Assembly: GCA_031288675.1 (NCBI GenBank)
Contig: JAITQY010000086.1
Location: forward strand, 1 to 23,235
Direction: 5' to 3'
Length of the DNA stretch: 23,235 bases
Origin: Oscillospiraceae bacterium
GTDB lineage: Bacteria; Bacillota; Clostridia; Oscillospirales; Oscillospiraceae
The translations under genes and the position numbers were made by a program. Each line of letters starts with the position of its first letter. Positions within the stretch are counted from its first letter, which is position 1. Of the stretch, positions 7,252-15,634 are shown one piece after another. The notes under the pieces are model-generated. The model had not been told where the DNA came from and did not search any database. It saw nothing but the letters and a program-made list of their open reading frames with translations.

Positions 7252-7280
7252 TTGACAAATCAGAAATTATGTGCTATAAT
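7252..7280 (+). promoter_or_regulatory. Consensus sigma-A promoter upstream of the heptad island and GH2 gene
   Basis: TTGACA (7252-7257), 17-bp spacer, TATAAT (7275-7280), with TGC before the -10. The start point should be near 7287, giving a leader of roughly 530 bases before the ATG at 7816, almost all heptad repeats. Confidence 0.9.
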
Positions 7281-7288
7281 ACAGGCGT

Positions 7289-7806
7289 AATGATTAGTGA
7301 CTAATAGTTAATATTTAATAGTTAATAGTTAATAGTTAATAGTTAATAGTTAATAGTTAATAGTTAATAGTTAATAGTTAATGGTTAATGGTTAATGGTT
7401 AATGGTTAATGGTTAATGGTTAATGCTTCTCGTTTTCCCCGTCCACTACCGACTACCGACTACCGACTAATGACTATCTCCCGTTTTCGTAGGGGCGAGC
7501 ATTGCTCGCCCGCCCTCGTCCCTCGTCCACTGTCTGCTCACGACTATAGACTACCGACTACTGACTATGGACTAATGACTGCCGACTACCTCGCATCCAT
7601 AGTCTCCTAACGCCTACTACCTAATGCCTACCTCCTATCCGCGCGTACTCCCGTCCACTGGCTACTCGCGACTAATGACTGCCGACTATCTCGCCTCTCC
7701 CGTCTTAATTTACCATTTGCAATTTGCAATTTGCAATTCCTACGCGTTCCCTCGTCCCCCTCTCGACTGTCGACTAATACCTACCTCCTATCTTAACCCC
7801 AAGGAG
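7289..7806 (+). repeat. Heptanucleotide tandem-repeat island (mixed families)
   Basis: The island opens with TTAATAT (7308), nine perfect TTAATAG units (7315-7377), six TTAATGG units (7378-7419) and TTAATGC (7420-7426). It continues with ACTACCG-type units (about 7444-7480 and 7531-7592), two CCTCGTC units near 7513-7526, CTACnnn-type units near 7616-7640 and 7779-7796, and three ATTTGCA units (7715-7735). A hairpin GGGCGAGC-ATT-GCTCGCCC lies at 7493-7511. Seven is not a multiple of three, so these are not coding repeats. They resemble the short tandem heptamer repeats known from filamentous cyanobacteria. The array ends at the AAGGAG Shine-Dalgarno sequence of the GH2 gene. Confidence 0.85.
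7493..7511. other. GC-rich hairpin inside the heptad island
   Basis: GGGCGAGC and GCTCGCCC separated by ATT. No T-run follows on the plus strand, so termination is not well supported. It resembles hairpins at 15593-15612 and 16878-16903. Confidence 0.6.
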
Positions 7807-7815
7807 CCTTGATAA

Positions 7816-10800
7816 ATGACAAAACTTGAACTCACTAACTGGCAGATACGCCGTGCGGACGGCAATCAGTGGATACCGGCGCTCGTACCCGGTACGGCGC
7901 TCCGCAGTTATATCGCGGCTGGAATGGTCAAAGATCCGCTCTACGACGATAACTGGAATGAAGTCCGGCAATGGGATTCGTTCTTCAATGCCAATTTCGA
8001 GTACCGGGCGGTACTGGACGTACCAAATCTTTCGGAGGGTCAAAGAGTCAATATAAATTTTGACGCGGTGAACTGGAAAGCCGACGTCTATATCAACGGA
8101 GCAAAACTTCCGAACGCTGTCAATCCGAACCGCTCACACAGCATAGAGGGCGCGTTCATTCGCGGCGGGTTTGACGTTACCGGTTATATAACCGCCGGAG
8201 CGCAGAATGTATTGGAAGTACTTATATACGCAAACGACACGCCGGGATTAGTAACTACGCAAGGTCTTGCGGAGGGTCCCGGACCTAACGGCGGACTGCT
8301 CGGTGCGGACAACCCCACGCTTCACGCAAGCGTTGGCTGGGATTGGATTCCAACCATTCCGGGACGTAACATCGGTCTTTATGGTGGCGTTACAGCCGAA
8401 GTCACTGATTCTATCCAAATTATTGACCCGTGGGTAGAAACGCGCCTGAATATCACCGAAACGTCGCAGACTATCGCGTCCGTTAACCTGCTGAACTCCT
8501 TTGAACCAAAAACGCTTCAAGAGGGCGATAGCTTTACGGTTGACCTCAGCGCATGTACCGCGCTCGGCTGCGCCGCGTTCACTTGGGGTACGGAAAGCGG
8601 CGGAGCGGCGGCTGATCTGGAATCCCGCTATCCCGCAAGATTTACGCTCGAAAGCTCTGCTGACGGTGTTAACTGGCAGAACTTCAGCTCTTACCCCGGC
8701 GGAACAGTTAACGTGATGTTCTTCGGAGCGCAGTCCGCCGCCGCCAATGACGGTTCACCGGCGTTTGAGGGTCACGCTATCAGTGACGCCGTTCAGGGCG
8801 GTACCGCGCTCGTGCCTATGGATTTGACCGCGTTCGGAATGGGCAATGCCGATATGCCGGTATTCGCGCCGAACGCAGGTCGGTATATCCGCTTTACCGT
8901 TATAGAGGCTCGCCGTATTAACGGCGCGGCGGTTATCTGCAAAATAGACGACCTCAAAATTTACGCGGAAAGCCCTCAGCAAGTGGAGCAATCCCTTGTG
9001 CGTAAGTACTCGCTCGACGACAGCAAGGCGGAGTGCATCCTTCGGTGCGAACTCAAAAACGCTTCGCCTAAGCCGGTGACGCTCACGGTTTCGGCAGAAA
9101 TCGACGGCATTCGCGTCAATTCTCTGCCGGTAAAAATAGAGTCGAATTCTTCCGTTACTGATGTAGAAATTCCATTTATAATGTCGAATCCTGCGCTTTG
9201 GTGGCCTAACGGCTATGGAAACCGGCATCTTTATACCGCTAAAATCACTGCCGGCGCGGCGGAAGCGGAATGTAATTTCGGTGTGCGTCAGTTCGATTAC
9301 CCGGTTGACGGCGGAATCCTCACAATTTACTGCAACGGTACGCGCATTGTCTGTAAGGGCGGCAATTGGGGTATGGACGACGCGCTTAAAGCTGATACTG
9401 CCGAAACCCTTGACGCTAAGGTTCGCCTGCACGCGCTGGAAAACTTCACAATGATCCGAAACTGGGTAGGGCAGACCAATCACTCCGCGTTTTATGACGC
9501 ATGTGACCGTTACGGGATACTTGTTTGGGATGATTTCTGGCTTGCCAATCCCGTTGACGGACCTAACCCCAATGACCCTGATATGTTTCTTGAAAACGCC
9601 GCCGACAAAATCAAGAAGTACCGTTCTCACCCGGCGCTTTGCTGCTACTGCGGACGCAATGAGGGCGACCCGCCGGAACCGCTGTATTCCTCACTTCCAG
9701 AGCTTACCGCAAAACTTGACACGACCCGCTTTTATTTCCATAACAGCGCAATGACGCCTGTCGGTAGCGGCGGCGGATACAGCCTTGCACATCCAGGCGG
9801 AACGCGCGGAATTAAACAGTACTTTGATGATGTGACAAGCCCCGTTCTACGAAGTGAACGAGGAATACCAAATGTTCCGGAGCTTGATACTATGAAGAAG
9901 TTCCTGCGTCCGGAACACATCTGGCCTATCAATGAAGTTTGGGCGCTGCACGACTGGACTTACCATATGAACGGTCCGGCTAACAGCCATATGGCTGCGC
10001 TTAAATGTTATCTCGGAGGGGATTTTAATATCCCTGTTGACAACGTTCAGGGACAAAAACCGGAAGAAAACGATCCCGTATTCGCCCAATACAAGGAAGA
10101 TATATATAAAATGTGCGAAGAAACCGGACGGCTTTACACAGTCGAACAGTTCAGCCGCGCGGCACAATTTATAAATTATGACAATCACCGCGGATTATTT
10201 GACGCGTTAAGCGCGCGCAGAAGCAACGGTCTGCTTATGTGGATGTCGCAATCCAGTTGGGCGAGTTTTATGTGGCAGACATACGACTATTACCTTGCCT
10301 GCAACGGAGGATTCTACGGCACTAAAGCCGGATGCCGACCGGTCAAGGCGATATTCGACCCGCGCACTGAGGAAATACTGGTTTCCAACCACACTCCTAA
10401 ACGTTATGATGATGTAACTTTAGATGTACAAGTATTTTCGCTTTACGGGGCTGAGGTATTCGCAAGCAAAATCGCTTTACCGAAGCTCACGCCCGATGGT
10501 TCCGGAATTGCCGTATCCAAAGCTGATTTCAGTATGTCAGTGACGGACGTTAATTTCCTGCGTCTTACGGTTACGGACGGCAGCGGCGAAGTCATCTCCG
10601 CCGAGACCTACTGGCACAACCGCGCGGAATATCAGGACTACCGCGAGCTTTTCGCGCTTCCGGAACAGCCGCTTGAAATTACGGTAATCAATAATAATTC
10701 ACTTAAAATCCGGAACTCCGGAAATGTTCCGGCGGTATTAATACGGTTGAAAATTACAGGCACGGACGGAGAAGAAATACTGCCGTCGTTTTGGTCTGAC

Positions 10801-10920
10801 AATTATATCACGCTAATGCCGGACGAGGAGCGTCAGGTCAGCGTCGAATACAGTTCCGCGATTAACGCGTCGCACTTTTCCGCGAATTCGTCCTCTGTGC
10901 CGTTGTTCTCTAAGGTATAG
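7816..10920 (+). CDS. Family 2 glycoside hydrolase (beta-mannosidase / exo-glucosaminidase-like)
   Basis: A 1034-aa protein. Residues about 1-215 form the GH2 N-terminal sugar-binding jelly roll (WIPALVPGTALRSYI, DPLYDDN, FDAVNWKADVYINGAKL). About 225-385 are an inserted discoidin-like (F5/8 C, CBM32-like) region (PARFTLESSADGVNWQNFS, GRYIRFTVIEARRI). The Ig-like domain contains ALWWPNGYGNRHLYT. The TIM barrel carries RNWVGQTNHSAFYDACDRYG, CGRNEGDPP (acid/base E616) and RSERGIPN (nucleophile E681). The exact substrate cannot be read; beta-mannosides or glucosaminides on glycans are likely. There is no signal peptide, so it is probably cytoplasmic. AAGGAG lies 9 bases before ATG. Its last 88 bp overlap coaE on the other strand. 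Confidence 0.9.
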   Translation: MTKLELTNWQIRRADGNQWIPALVPGTALRSYIAAGMVKDPLYDDNWNEVRQWDSFFNANFEYRAVLDVPNLSEGQRVNINFDAVNWKADVYINGAKLPNAVNPNRSHSIEGAFIRGGFDVTGYITAGAQNVLEVLIYANDTPGLVTTQGLAEGPGPNGGLLGADNPTLHASVGWDWIPTIPGRNIGLYGGVTAEVTDSIQIIDPWVETRLNITETSQTIASVNLLNSFEPKTLQEGDSFTVDLSACTALGCAAFTWGTESGGAAADLESRYPARFTLESSADGVNWQNFSSYPGGTVNVMFFGAQSAAANDGSPAFEGHAISDAVQGGTALVPMDLTAFGMGNADMPVFAPNAGRYIRFTVIEARRINGAAVICKIDDLKIYAESPQQVEQSLVRKYSLDDSKAECILRCELKNASPKPVTLTVSAEIDGIRVNSLPVKIESNSSVTDVEIPFIMSNPALWWPNGYGNRHLYTAKITAGAAEAECNFGVRQFDYPVDGGILTIYCNGTRIVCKGGNWGMDDALKADTAETLDAKVRLHALENFTMIRNWVGQTNHSAFYDACDRYGILVWDDFWLANPVDGPNPNDPDMFLENAADKIKKYRSHPALCCYCGRNEGDPPEPLYSSLPELTAKLDTTRFYFHNSAMTPVGSGGGYSLAHPGGTRGIKQYFDDVTSPVLRSERGIPNVPELDTMKKFLRPEHIWPINEVWALHDWTYHMNGPANSHMAALKCYLGGDFNIPVDNVQGQKPEENDPVFAQYKEDIYKMCEETGRLYTVEQFSRAAQFINYDNHRGLFDALSARRSNGLLMWMSQSSWASFMWQTYDYYLACNGGFYGTKAGCRPVKAIFDPRTEEILVSNHTPKRYDDVTLDVQVFSLYGAEVFASKIALPKLTPDGSGIAVSKADFSMSVTDVNFLRLTVTDGSGEVISAETYWHNRAEYQDYRELFALPEQPLEITVINNNSLKIRNSGNVPAVLIRLKITGTDGEEILPSFWSDNYITLMPDEERQVSVEYSSAINASHFSANSSSVPLFSKV

Positions 10921-11420
10921 TCGCAGTTAGAGGAGAACCATTCGTTAGGTTTTTGCGCGTTGATTCTTGCAAGCGCATAGTCGGTAGTTATGCCCTCACG
11001 CTTTTGCAGTCTGGCAACGCGTACTTTGACCGGCGCGGCTACGGCAACCGTAGCGTCGCAGCGGTCGGCAAGACCGGATTCAATAAGCGCGATTGCATCC
11101 AATACAATCATATTACTGACAGCTGAATCTGTCCGCAGATTGACTTCCTCGTCTACGTATTTCCACGCGATGGCGTTAAGCATTTTCAGTTTTGATTCGT
11201 CATTAAATACTATTCTTCCGAGCGCCTTGCGGTTGAGCTGACCATCCTCAAAGGCGTGAGGAAAGGTCAGTTCCAATTCACGAAGCATAGGCTGAGAGCT
11301 TTGCAGAAGATGATGATATACCTCGTCACAGTCAACGACCATTGCTCCTGTGAGTGCAAAGCGGTTCAGCAGAGTGGTCTTACCTCCTCCGCTGCCTCCG
11401 GTTACTCCGATAATTTTCAT
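10833..11420 (-). CDS. coaE: Dephospho-CoA kinase
   Basis: A 195-aa P-loop kinase: MKIIGVTGGSGGGKTTLLNRF (P-loop GSGGGKTT, about residues 9-16), VVDCDEVYHHLL (the CoaE D-A/C-D motif) and a KREGITTDYALARINAQ lid segment, ending in DYTLENNGTEDEFAEKCDAL. It phosphorylates the 3'-OH of dephospho-CoA, the last step of CoA synthesis. Length is normal. A strong AAAGGAGGT Shine-Dalgarno sequence lies 8 bases before the ATG at 11420. The 3' end overlaps the GH2 gene tail-to-tail by 88 bp, so neither gene has room for its own terminator. Confidence 0.93.
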   Translation of the reverse strand: MKIIGVTGGSGGGKTTLLNRFALTGAMVVDCDEVYHHLLQSSQPMLRELELTFPHAFEDGQLNRKALGRIVFNDESKLKMLNAIAWKYVDEEVNLRTDSAVSNMIVLDAIALIESGLADRCDATVAVAAPVKVRVARLQKREGITTDYALARINAQKPNEWFSSNCDYTLENNGTEDEFAEKCDALIAELYSTLT

Positions 11421-11484
11421 AGCCCATACCTCCTTTTGTAGTCACTAACTGGGTATTATTAGCGGATAGCTTTTACATTAACCG

Positions 11485-12414
11485 TTAATCCTTTATTTTG
11501 TGTTCTGATTTATATAGATTAACTGCCGGAAGAAACGAAGCGCGTATTAACGGAACATCTATATCATCGCAGAAGCCGCCGAGCATTCCCATAAGATCGG
11601 GCAACTGAACCGACAAACTCAGCGGCTTTCCGTGCTTGAAAATGAAGCTGATAACAGTATCCTGAACCGCTGACACTATATCATATCCGGGCGAAAGCAG
11701 TTCCGTACTGAGCGCGACCTGCTTATCTCCGTCGCAGAGCAGTATCATTACCGGATAGAACGGTTTATCATAGCCCTCTTCCGACGTAGCGCGCATTATC
11801 ATAAATATGTCAAGCTCAAGGTTAGCGTTTACCATTGGTGTACGGCTGATTCGGTGCAGCGTGATTTCATCAGGAGGTTCTATATTGATTGTTAACGGTT
11901 CAGGAAGTTTAAGTTTCCGAATCTCATTGACCCAAGTTCCGGAGTCTTTATCAAACCGGCGCGTAGGAGTTTCTAACTTGTCAAACCGGCAATCAGGGTT
12001 AAAACTAAGGTAGCGTTCCAACAGATTTGCCGCTTCGGTATAGACTTTAAGAGAGGTTCTGACTTCATAATCGCTGAGCGTCCACGGCGGATAACCGGGG
12101 TCAAACGAAGTGAAAAGCGGTTTGCCTTTAGGGTCTGTAAGCAGCGCGATTGAGCGTAGCCGAGTTTGCACTCCATCGTCAGCCGGACGGTGCAGAAAGT
12201 TTATGTATGAATACAGCGCCTCCGCTCCGGGCAGTACGTGAATACTTTTCGGGTTTTCAGCGAATGAAACGAAGAACTCACCGCCGTCCTCAAATATGAA
12301 ACTGAGGAAGCAGTCCGCAGAAAGATGCTTGTTCGGTTTAAGGCTCCAAAGCCTTACCGCCGCTTCCCGAAGGGAGGTCATCAGCGGATTTTCCGGAGAT
12401 GTTTTGTTCTTCAT
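11485..12414 (-). CDS. Hypothetical protein, possibly DUF7309/DUF6930-like
   Basis: A 309-aa soluble protein with no signal peptide or membrane segment. The N-terminus (SLREAAVRLWSLKPNKHLSA, then FEDGGEFFVSFAENPKSIHV) and the C-terminal VQDTVISFIFKHGKPLSL followed by L-x-D-L-M-G-M-L recall clostridial proteins carrying DUF7309 and DUF6930 regions. This is from memory and uncertain. It contains one LNPDCRFDKLETPTRRF-like stretch (as FNPDCRFDKLETPTRRF) but no catalytic motif I can name. ATG at 12414 lacks a recognisable Shine-Dalgarno sequence; an ATG 11 codons further in (MTSLREAAV) is an alternative but is no better. It lies 64 bp upstream of coaE on the same strand. Function unknown. Confidence 0.7.
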   Translation of the reverse strand: MKNKTSPENPLMTSLREAAVRLWSLKPNKHLSADCFLSFIFEDGGEFFVSFAENPKSIHVLPGAEALYSYINFLHRPADDGVQTRLRSIALLTDPKGKPLFTSFDPGYPPWTLSDYEVRTSLKVYTEAANLLERYLSFNPDCRFDKLETPTRRFDKDSGTWVNEIRKLKLPEPLTINIEPPDEITLHRISRTPMVNANLELDIFMIMRATSEEGYDKPFYPVMILLCDGDKQVALSTELLSPGYDIVSAVQDTVISFIFKHGKPLSLSVQLPDLMGMLGGFCDDIDVPLIRASFLPAVNLYKSEHKIKD

Positions 12415-12433
12415 AAATTTAGTGTGTATATAG

Positions 12434-12494
12434 TTAGTATTTGGGAGTTAAGGAGGTTTGGATAATGCGGTATTTTCGTGAGGGTATGCAATGA
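12434..12494 (+). other. Heptads followed by a perfect Shine-Dalgarno sequence and a 9-codon frame
   Basis: Units TTAGTAT, TTGGGAG and TTAAGGA lead into AAGGAGG (12450-12456), 8 bases before an ATG at 12465 that opens MRYFREGMQ and stops at 12494. It lies between two minus-strand genes. Whether it is translated is unknown; the ribosome site may simply be a by-product of the repeat. Confidence 0.3.
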
Positions 12495-12510
12495 CAGGGG
12501 TTACTAATCA

Positions 12511-14178
12511 CTATTCGACAGATGTTATGGCTATTCCTAAATCTTTAAGCTGTTTCTCATCTACAATGTCAGGAGCGTTTGTCATAGGCTCCGCGGCATT
12601 TTGCAATTTTGGGAACGCGACCACGTCGCGCAGGGATTCGCGCTCCAGCAGCTGCATTACAAGGCGGTCAAGTCCGAGCGCCATACCGCCGTGAGGCGGC
12701 GCGCCGTAGCGGAACGCGTCAAGCAGGAACCCGAACTTTTGATGCGCTTCCTCATCGCTTAGACCGAGCAGCGCGAATATCCTGCCCTGAAGTTCAGGGT
12801 CAGTAATACGGATAGAGCCGCTGGACATCTCAATTCCGTTAAGCACGAGGTCATAGGCTTTTGCACGGACGGCGCCTTTGTCGGTTTCCAAATACGGCAG
12901 ACATTCGTCAAGCGGAGAGGTAAACGGATGGTGCATCGCGACCCAATCTCCAAGTTCCTCGTCCCAGTCAAAGAAAGGAAATTCTAAAATCCATACCGGC
13001 TTGAATACGCCTTTTGGAATCAGCTCCAGCGATTTTGCAAGCTCCGTGCGAAGATAGCCGATTTGTGAGAGCGAATCCCTTGACAGAAGCAGCGTGTTAT
13101 CTTCCTCGTTGGCGTTTGCGCGGGCAAGCAGCTCCGCGCGCTGCTCGTCCGTGATGAATTTAGCGGACTGAGTAACCACGCCTTTGCCGCCGATTCCTTT
13201 TAGCAGGTCGTTGAATTTGTCAACCTGTTTGCGCGGAAGTTTACAGGGCACGCAAATCATCCTCGTATCCGGCAGGACGTCGCTTATATCCATAATTTCT
13301 AAACCGTAGCGCAGGTCGGGTTTGTCGCTGCCGTAACGCTCCGTAGCTTCCTTGTATGTCATACGCGGAATCGTACCGATGTCAAGATTAAGGACTGTTT
13401 TGAACAGTCTCTGAATGTACCCCTCGGCAAGCTGAAGAATATCCTCCTGCTCCGCAAAGCTCATTTCGAGGTCAATTTGCGTGAATTCAGGCTGCCGGTC
13501 AGCGCGTAAGTCCTCGTCACGGTAGCACCTCGCGATTTGGATATACCGGTCGAAGCCCGCGACCATCGACAGTTGTTTATATAACTGAGGGGATTGCGGA
13601 AGGGCGTAGAATTTGCCTTTGTGGACACGGCTGGGGACAAGGTAGTCACGCGCGCCTTCCGGAGTAGATTTGATAAGCGTAGGGGTTTCGATTTCGATAA
13701 AACCGTTTTCATCAAAGTAGTCGCGCGTAAGTTTCGCGATTTTGTGACGCATAATCAGAGCATTCTGGAGCGTCGGACGCCGCAGGTCAAGATAACGGTT
13801 TTTCATACGGATTTGCTCCGCAGTTTTACAGTCATCGGCGATTTCAAACGGAGGAGTTTCGCTTTTGGCGAGTATCTTCAGTCCGCTGACCTCGATTTCG
13901 ACGTCGCCGGTAGGAAGCTCAGGATTCTTTGCGGCGCGTTCACGCACTGTGCCGGAGACCTCCAGCACGAATTCAGACCGGACTGCCTTAGCGGTTTCCA
14001 AAACATCAGGCGCAGTATTGTCATCAAACGCGAGCTGAACCGTACCCTCTCTGTCGCGAAGGTCGATAAAAATCAGCGAGCCAAGATCGCGTATCTTTGC
14101 CGCCCAGCCGTAAAGGTGAGCCTCACTTCCTATATGTTCGGAGCGGAGCGCTCCGCAATATGACGTTCGTTTTTGCAT
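12511..14178 (-). CDS. aspS: Aspartyl-tRNA synthetase
   Basis: A 555-aa class II synthetase. The N-terminal OB-fold anticodon domain contains GWAAKIRDLGSLIFIDLRDREG. Motif 1 lies in RYLDLRRPTLQNALIMRHKI and FIEIETPTLIKSTPEGARDYL. Motif 2 is RCYRDEDLRADRQPEFTQID, and motif 3 is GGMALGLDRLVMQLL near the C-terminus. The bacterial-type GAD insertion is present between about residues 285 and 410 but looks shorter than usual, which accounts for the length being below about 590. The ATG at 14178 is preferred over a TTG four codons upstream because GGAGGA ends 5 bases before it. It lies 42 bp after hisS on the same strand. Confidence 0.96.
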   Translation of the reverse strand: MQKRTSYCGALRSEHIGSEAHLYGWAAKIRDLGSLIFIDLRDREGTVQLAFDDNTAPDVLETAKAVRSEFVLEVSGTVRERAAKNPELPTGDVEIEVSGLKILAKSETPPFEIADDCKTAEQIRMKNRYLDLRRPTLQNALIMRHKIAKLTRDYFDENGFIEIETPTLIKSTPEGARDYLVPSRVHKGKFYALPQSPQLYKQLSMVAGFDRYIQIARCYRDEDLRADRQPEFTQIDLEMSFAEQEDILQLAEGYIQRLFKTVLNLDIGTIPRMTYKEATERYGSDKPDLRYGLEIMDISDVLPDTRMICVPCKLPRKQVDKFNDLLKGIGGKGVVTQSAKFITDEQRAELLARANANEEDNTLLLSRDSLSQIGYLRTELAKSLELIPKGVFKPVWILEFPFFDWDEELGDWVAMHHPFTSPLDECLPYLETDKGAVRAKAYDLVLNGIEMSSGSIRITDPELQGRIFALLGLSDEEAHQKFGFLLDAFRYGAPPHGGMALGLDRLVMQLLERESLRDVVAFPKLQNAAEPMTNAPDIVDEKQLKDLGIAITSVE

Positions 14179-14192
14179 AAGGTCCTCCAAAG

Positions 14193-14223
14193 TTAGTAAG
14201 TAGTAGTTAGGCGTTAGTAATTA
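14193..14223 (-). repeat. Heptad array between hisS and aspS
   Basis: On the plus strand the units are TTAGTAA, GTAGTAG, TTAGGCG and TTAGTAA followed by TTA. On the coding (minus) strand these read as CTAnnnn-type units and run directly into the aspS Shine-Dalgarno sequence at 14183-14188. The first bases overlap the hisS stop codon. Confidence 0.65.
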
Positions 14224-15555
14224 TGCGTTTTGCGGCGGTTTTACCTCCGCGGCGATTTCGTCTAAGGTTAGCAGTTGCTGCTTACCGGTAGTAAGATTTT
14301 TCAGGCTGAACTTTCCGGATTTTATCTCGTCATCCCCTATGATTACTGCGAACGGTATTTTCAGCTTGTCGGCGTAGCCGAACTTAGCCTTTGCTTTTTT
14401 GTCAGTGAGATATACCTCCGCGTTTACGCCCTGATTCCTAAGTTCTGTGGCGGTACTTAGGCAAACGGCGAGGTCATTTGTCATTGGGATTACAAGAACG
14501 TCTGATACGGATTGCTTTGCCGGCGTAAGCAGATTCATCTTGTTAAGCTGATAGAACAGTCTTGTAAGCCCTATTGATATACCCACGCCGGGTAGCTTTT
14601 TGTCGGTGTAGAACTCCGAAAGATTGTCATATCTGCCGCCTGAACACACGCTGCCGATACTGCGGTACTGATTAAGGAAAGTCTCGTAAACCGTTCCCGT
14701 GTAGTAGTCTAAGCCTCTGGCAATCGTAAGGTCAATGGCAAAGTTCGCGTCCGGCACCCCGAACATTTTTATTCCGCCGATTACTTGCTCCAATTCTGAA
14801 ACGCCGGTTTTGAACAGCTCGCTGCCGATACCCATCGACTTCAAAAGGTTTAATTTCTCATCGGAAGTGCCTGATATAGATATGAAATTCATAATCGTAT
14901 CAACGCTGTCGGCAGTAAGCCCTAACGTTTTAAGCTCGGTAACTACGGCTTCGTCGCCTATCTTGTCCTTTTTATCAATAATGCGCAGCACTTCAGGCGC
15001 TTTATCGCCGGCGTTCAGCGAGGCAAATAAACCGTTCAGGATTTTGCGGTTGTTGATTCTTATAGTAAAATCGTCAAAACCCATTTCTTTGAACGTTGTG
15101 TAAATCACGCTCGGAATTTCCGCGTCGTACATTATGTTCAGCTCGCCGTCTCCGATGATGTCGATGTCGCACTGATAGAACTCACGGAATCTGCCTTGCT
15201 GAGGTCGTTCACCGCGGTATACCTTACCGATTTGATAACGCCGGAACGGAAAAGCTAAATTGTTCTGATTGAGCGCAATATATTTCGCTAACGGAACAGT
15301 CAAATCAAACCGAAGCGCGAGGTTAGTATCACCCTTGCTGAAACTGTAGATTTGCTTCTCTGTTTCTCCGCCGGTTTTAGCGAGCAGAACGTCCGCAGAC
15401 TCTATAACCGGAGTGTCCAGCGGAAGAAAGCCGAACCGCTCATAAGAGTTCCGGATAGCGTCCGTAAGCTGATTAAACAAAATTTGCTCGCTTGGAAGAA
15501 GCTCCATAAAGCCGGGTAATGTTTTCGGAATAACTTTCTCTGTTTTGCCGCTCAT
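14221..15555 (-). CDS. hisS: Histidyl-tRNA synthetase
   Basis: A 444-aa class II synthetase: KTLPGFMELLPSEQILFNQL at the N-terminus, LRFDLTVPLAKYIA, motif 2 FRRYQIGKVYRGERPQQGRF with REFYQCDIDIIGD, the HisA motif RGLDYYTGTVYETF, GGRYDNL and motif 3 GVGISIGLTRLF. A C-terminal anticodon-binding domain follows from about residue 345 (DVLVIPMTNDLAVCLSTATE). It charges tRNA-His, whose gene lies at 21425-21502. Length is normal (about 420-450). The hisS-aspS pair on one strand is common in Firmicutes. Start ATG at 15555 follows the family N-terminus. Confidence 0.96.
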   Translation of the reverse strand: MSGKTEKVIPKTLPGFMELLPSEQILFNQLTDAIRNSYERFGFLPLDTPVIESADVLLAKTGGETEKQIYSFSKGDTNLALRFDLTVPLAKYIALNQNNLAFPFRRYQIGKVYRGERPQQGRFREFYQCDIDIIGDGELNIMYDAEIPSVIYTTFKEMGFDDFTIRINNRKILNGLFASLNAGDKAPEVLRIIDKKDKIGDEAVVTELKTLGLTADSVDTIMNFISISGTSDEKLNLLKSMGIGSELFKTGVSELEQVIGGIKMFGVPDANFAIDLTIARGLDYYTGTVYETFLNQYRSIGSVCSGGRYDNLSEFYTDKKLPGVGISIGLTRLFYQLNKMNLLTPAKQSVSDVLVIPMTNDLAVCLSTATELRNQGVNAEVYLTDKKAKAKFGYADKLKIPFAVIIGDDEIKSGKFSLKNLTTGKQQLLTLDEIAAEVKPPQNA

Positions 15556-15592
15556 ATATTAGTTCCTGATAAACCTTTCTGGTGTAGTATAT

Positions 15593-15612
15593 AGGCGGGT
15601 CGAAACCCGCCT
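15593..15612 (-). other. GC-rich hairpin between mgsA-like gene and hisS
   Basis: AGGCGGGT and ACCCGCCT with a four-base loop. On the transcribed (minus) strand the loop is TTCG, an exceptionally stable UUCG tetraloop. No T-run follows on that strand, so it may act as an RNA stability or attenuation element rather than a full terminator. Confidence 0.6.
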
Positions 15613-15634
15613 TTCAAAGTCAGATTTCCATACC

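Noticed and set aside
7289..7806. CRISPR-like array or coding repeats in the heptad island
   Set aside because: Units are 7 bp with no spacers, no cas genes are near, and the period is not a multiple of three; the short open frames here are repeat artefacts.
8755..9630. Minus-strand open frame of about 291 codons
   Set aside because: It is a shadow inside the GH2 gene, whose catalytic motifs are clear.
13594..14163. Plus-strand open frame of about 189 codons
   Set aside because: It is antisense to the conserved aspS sequence and has no family resemblance.
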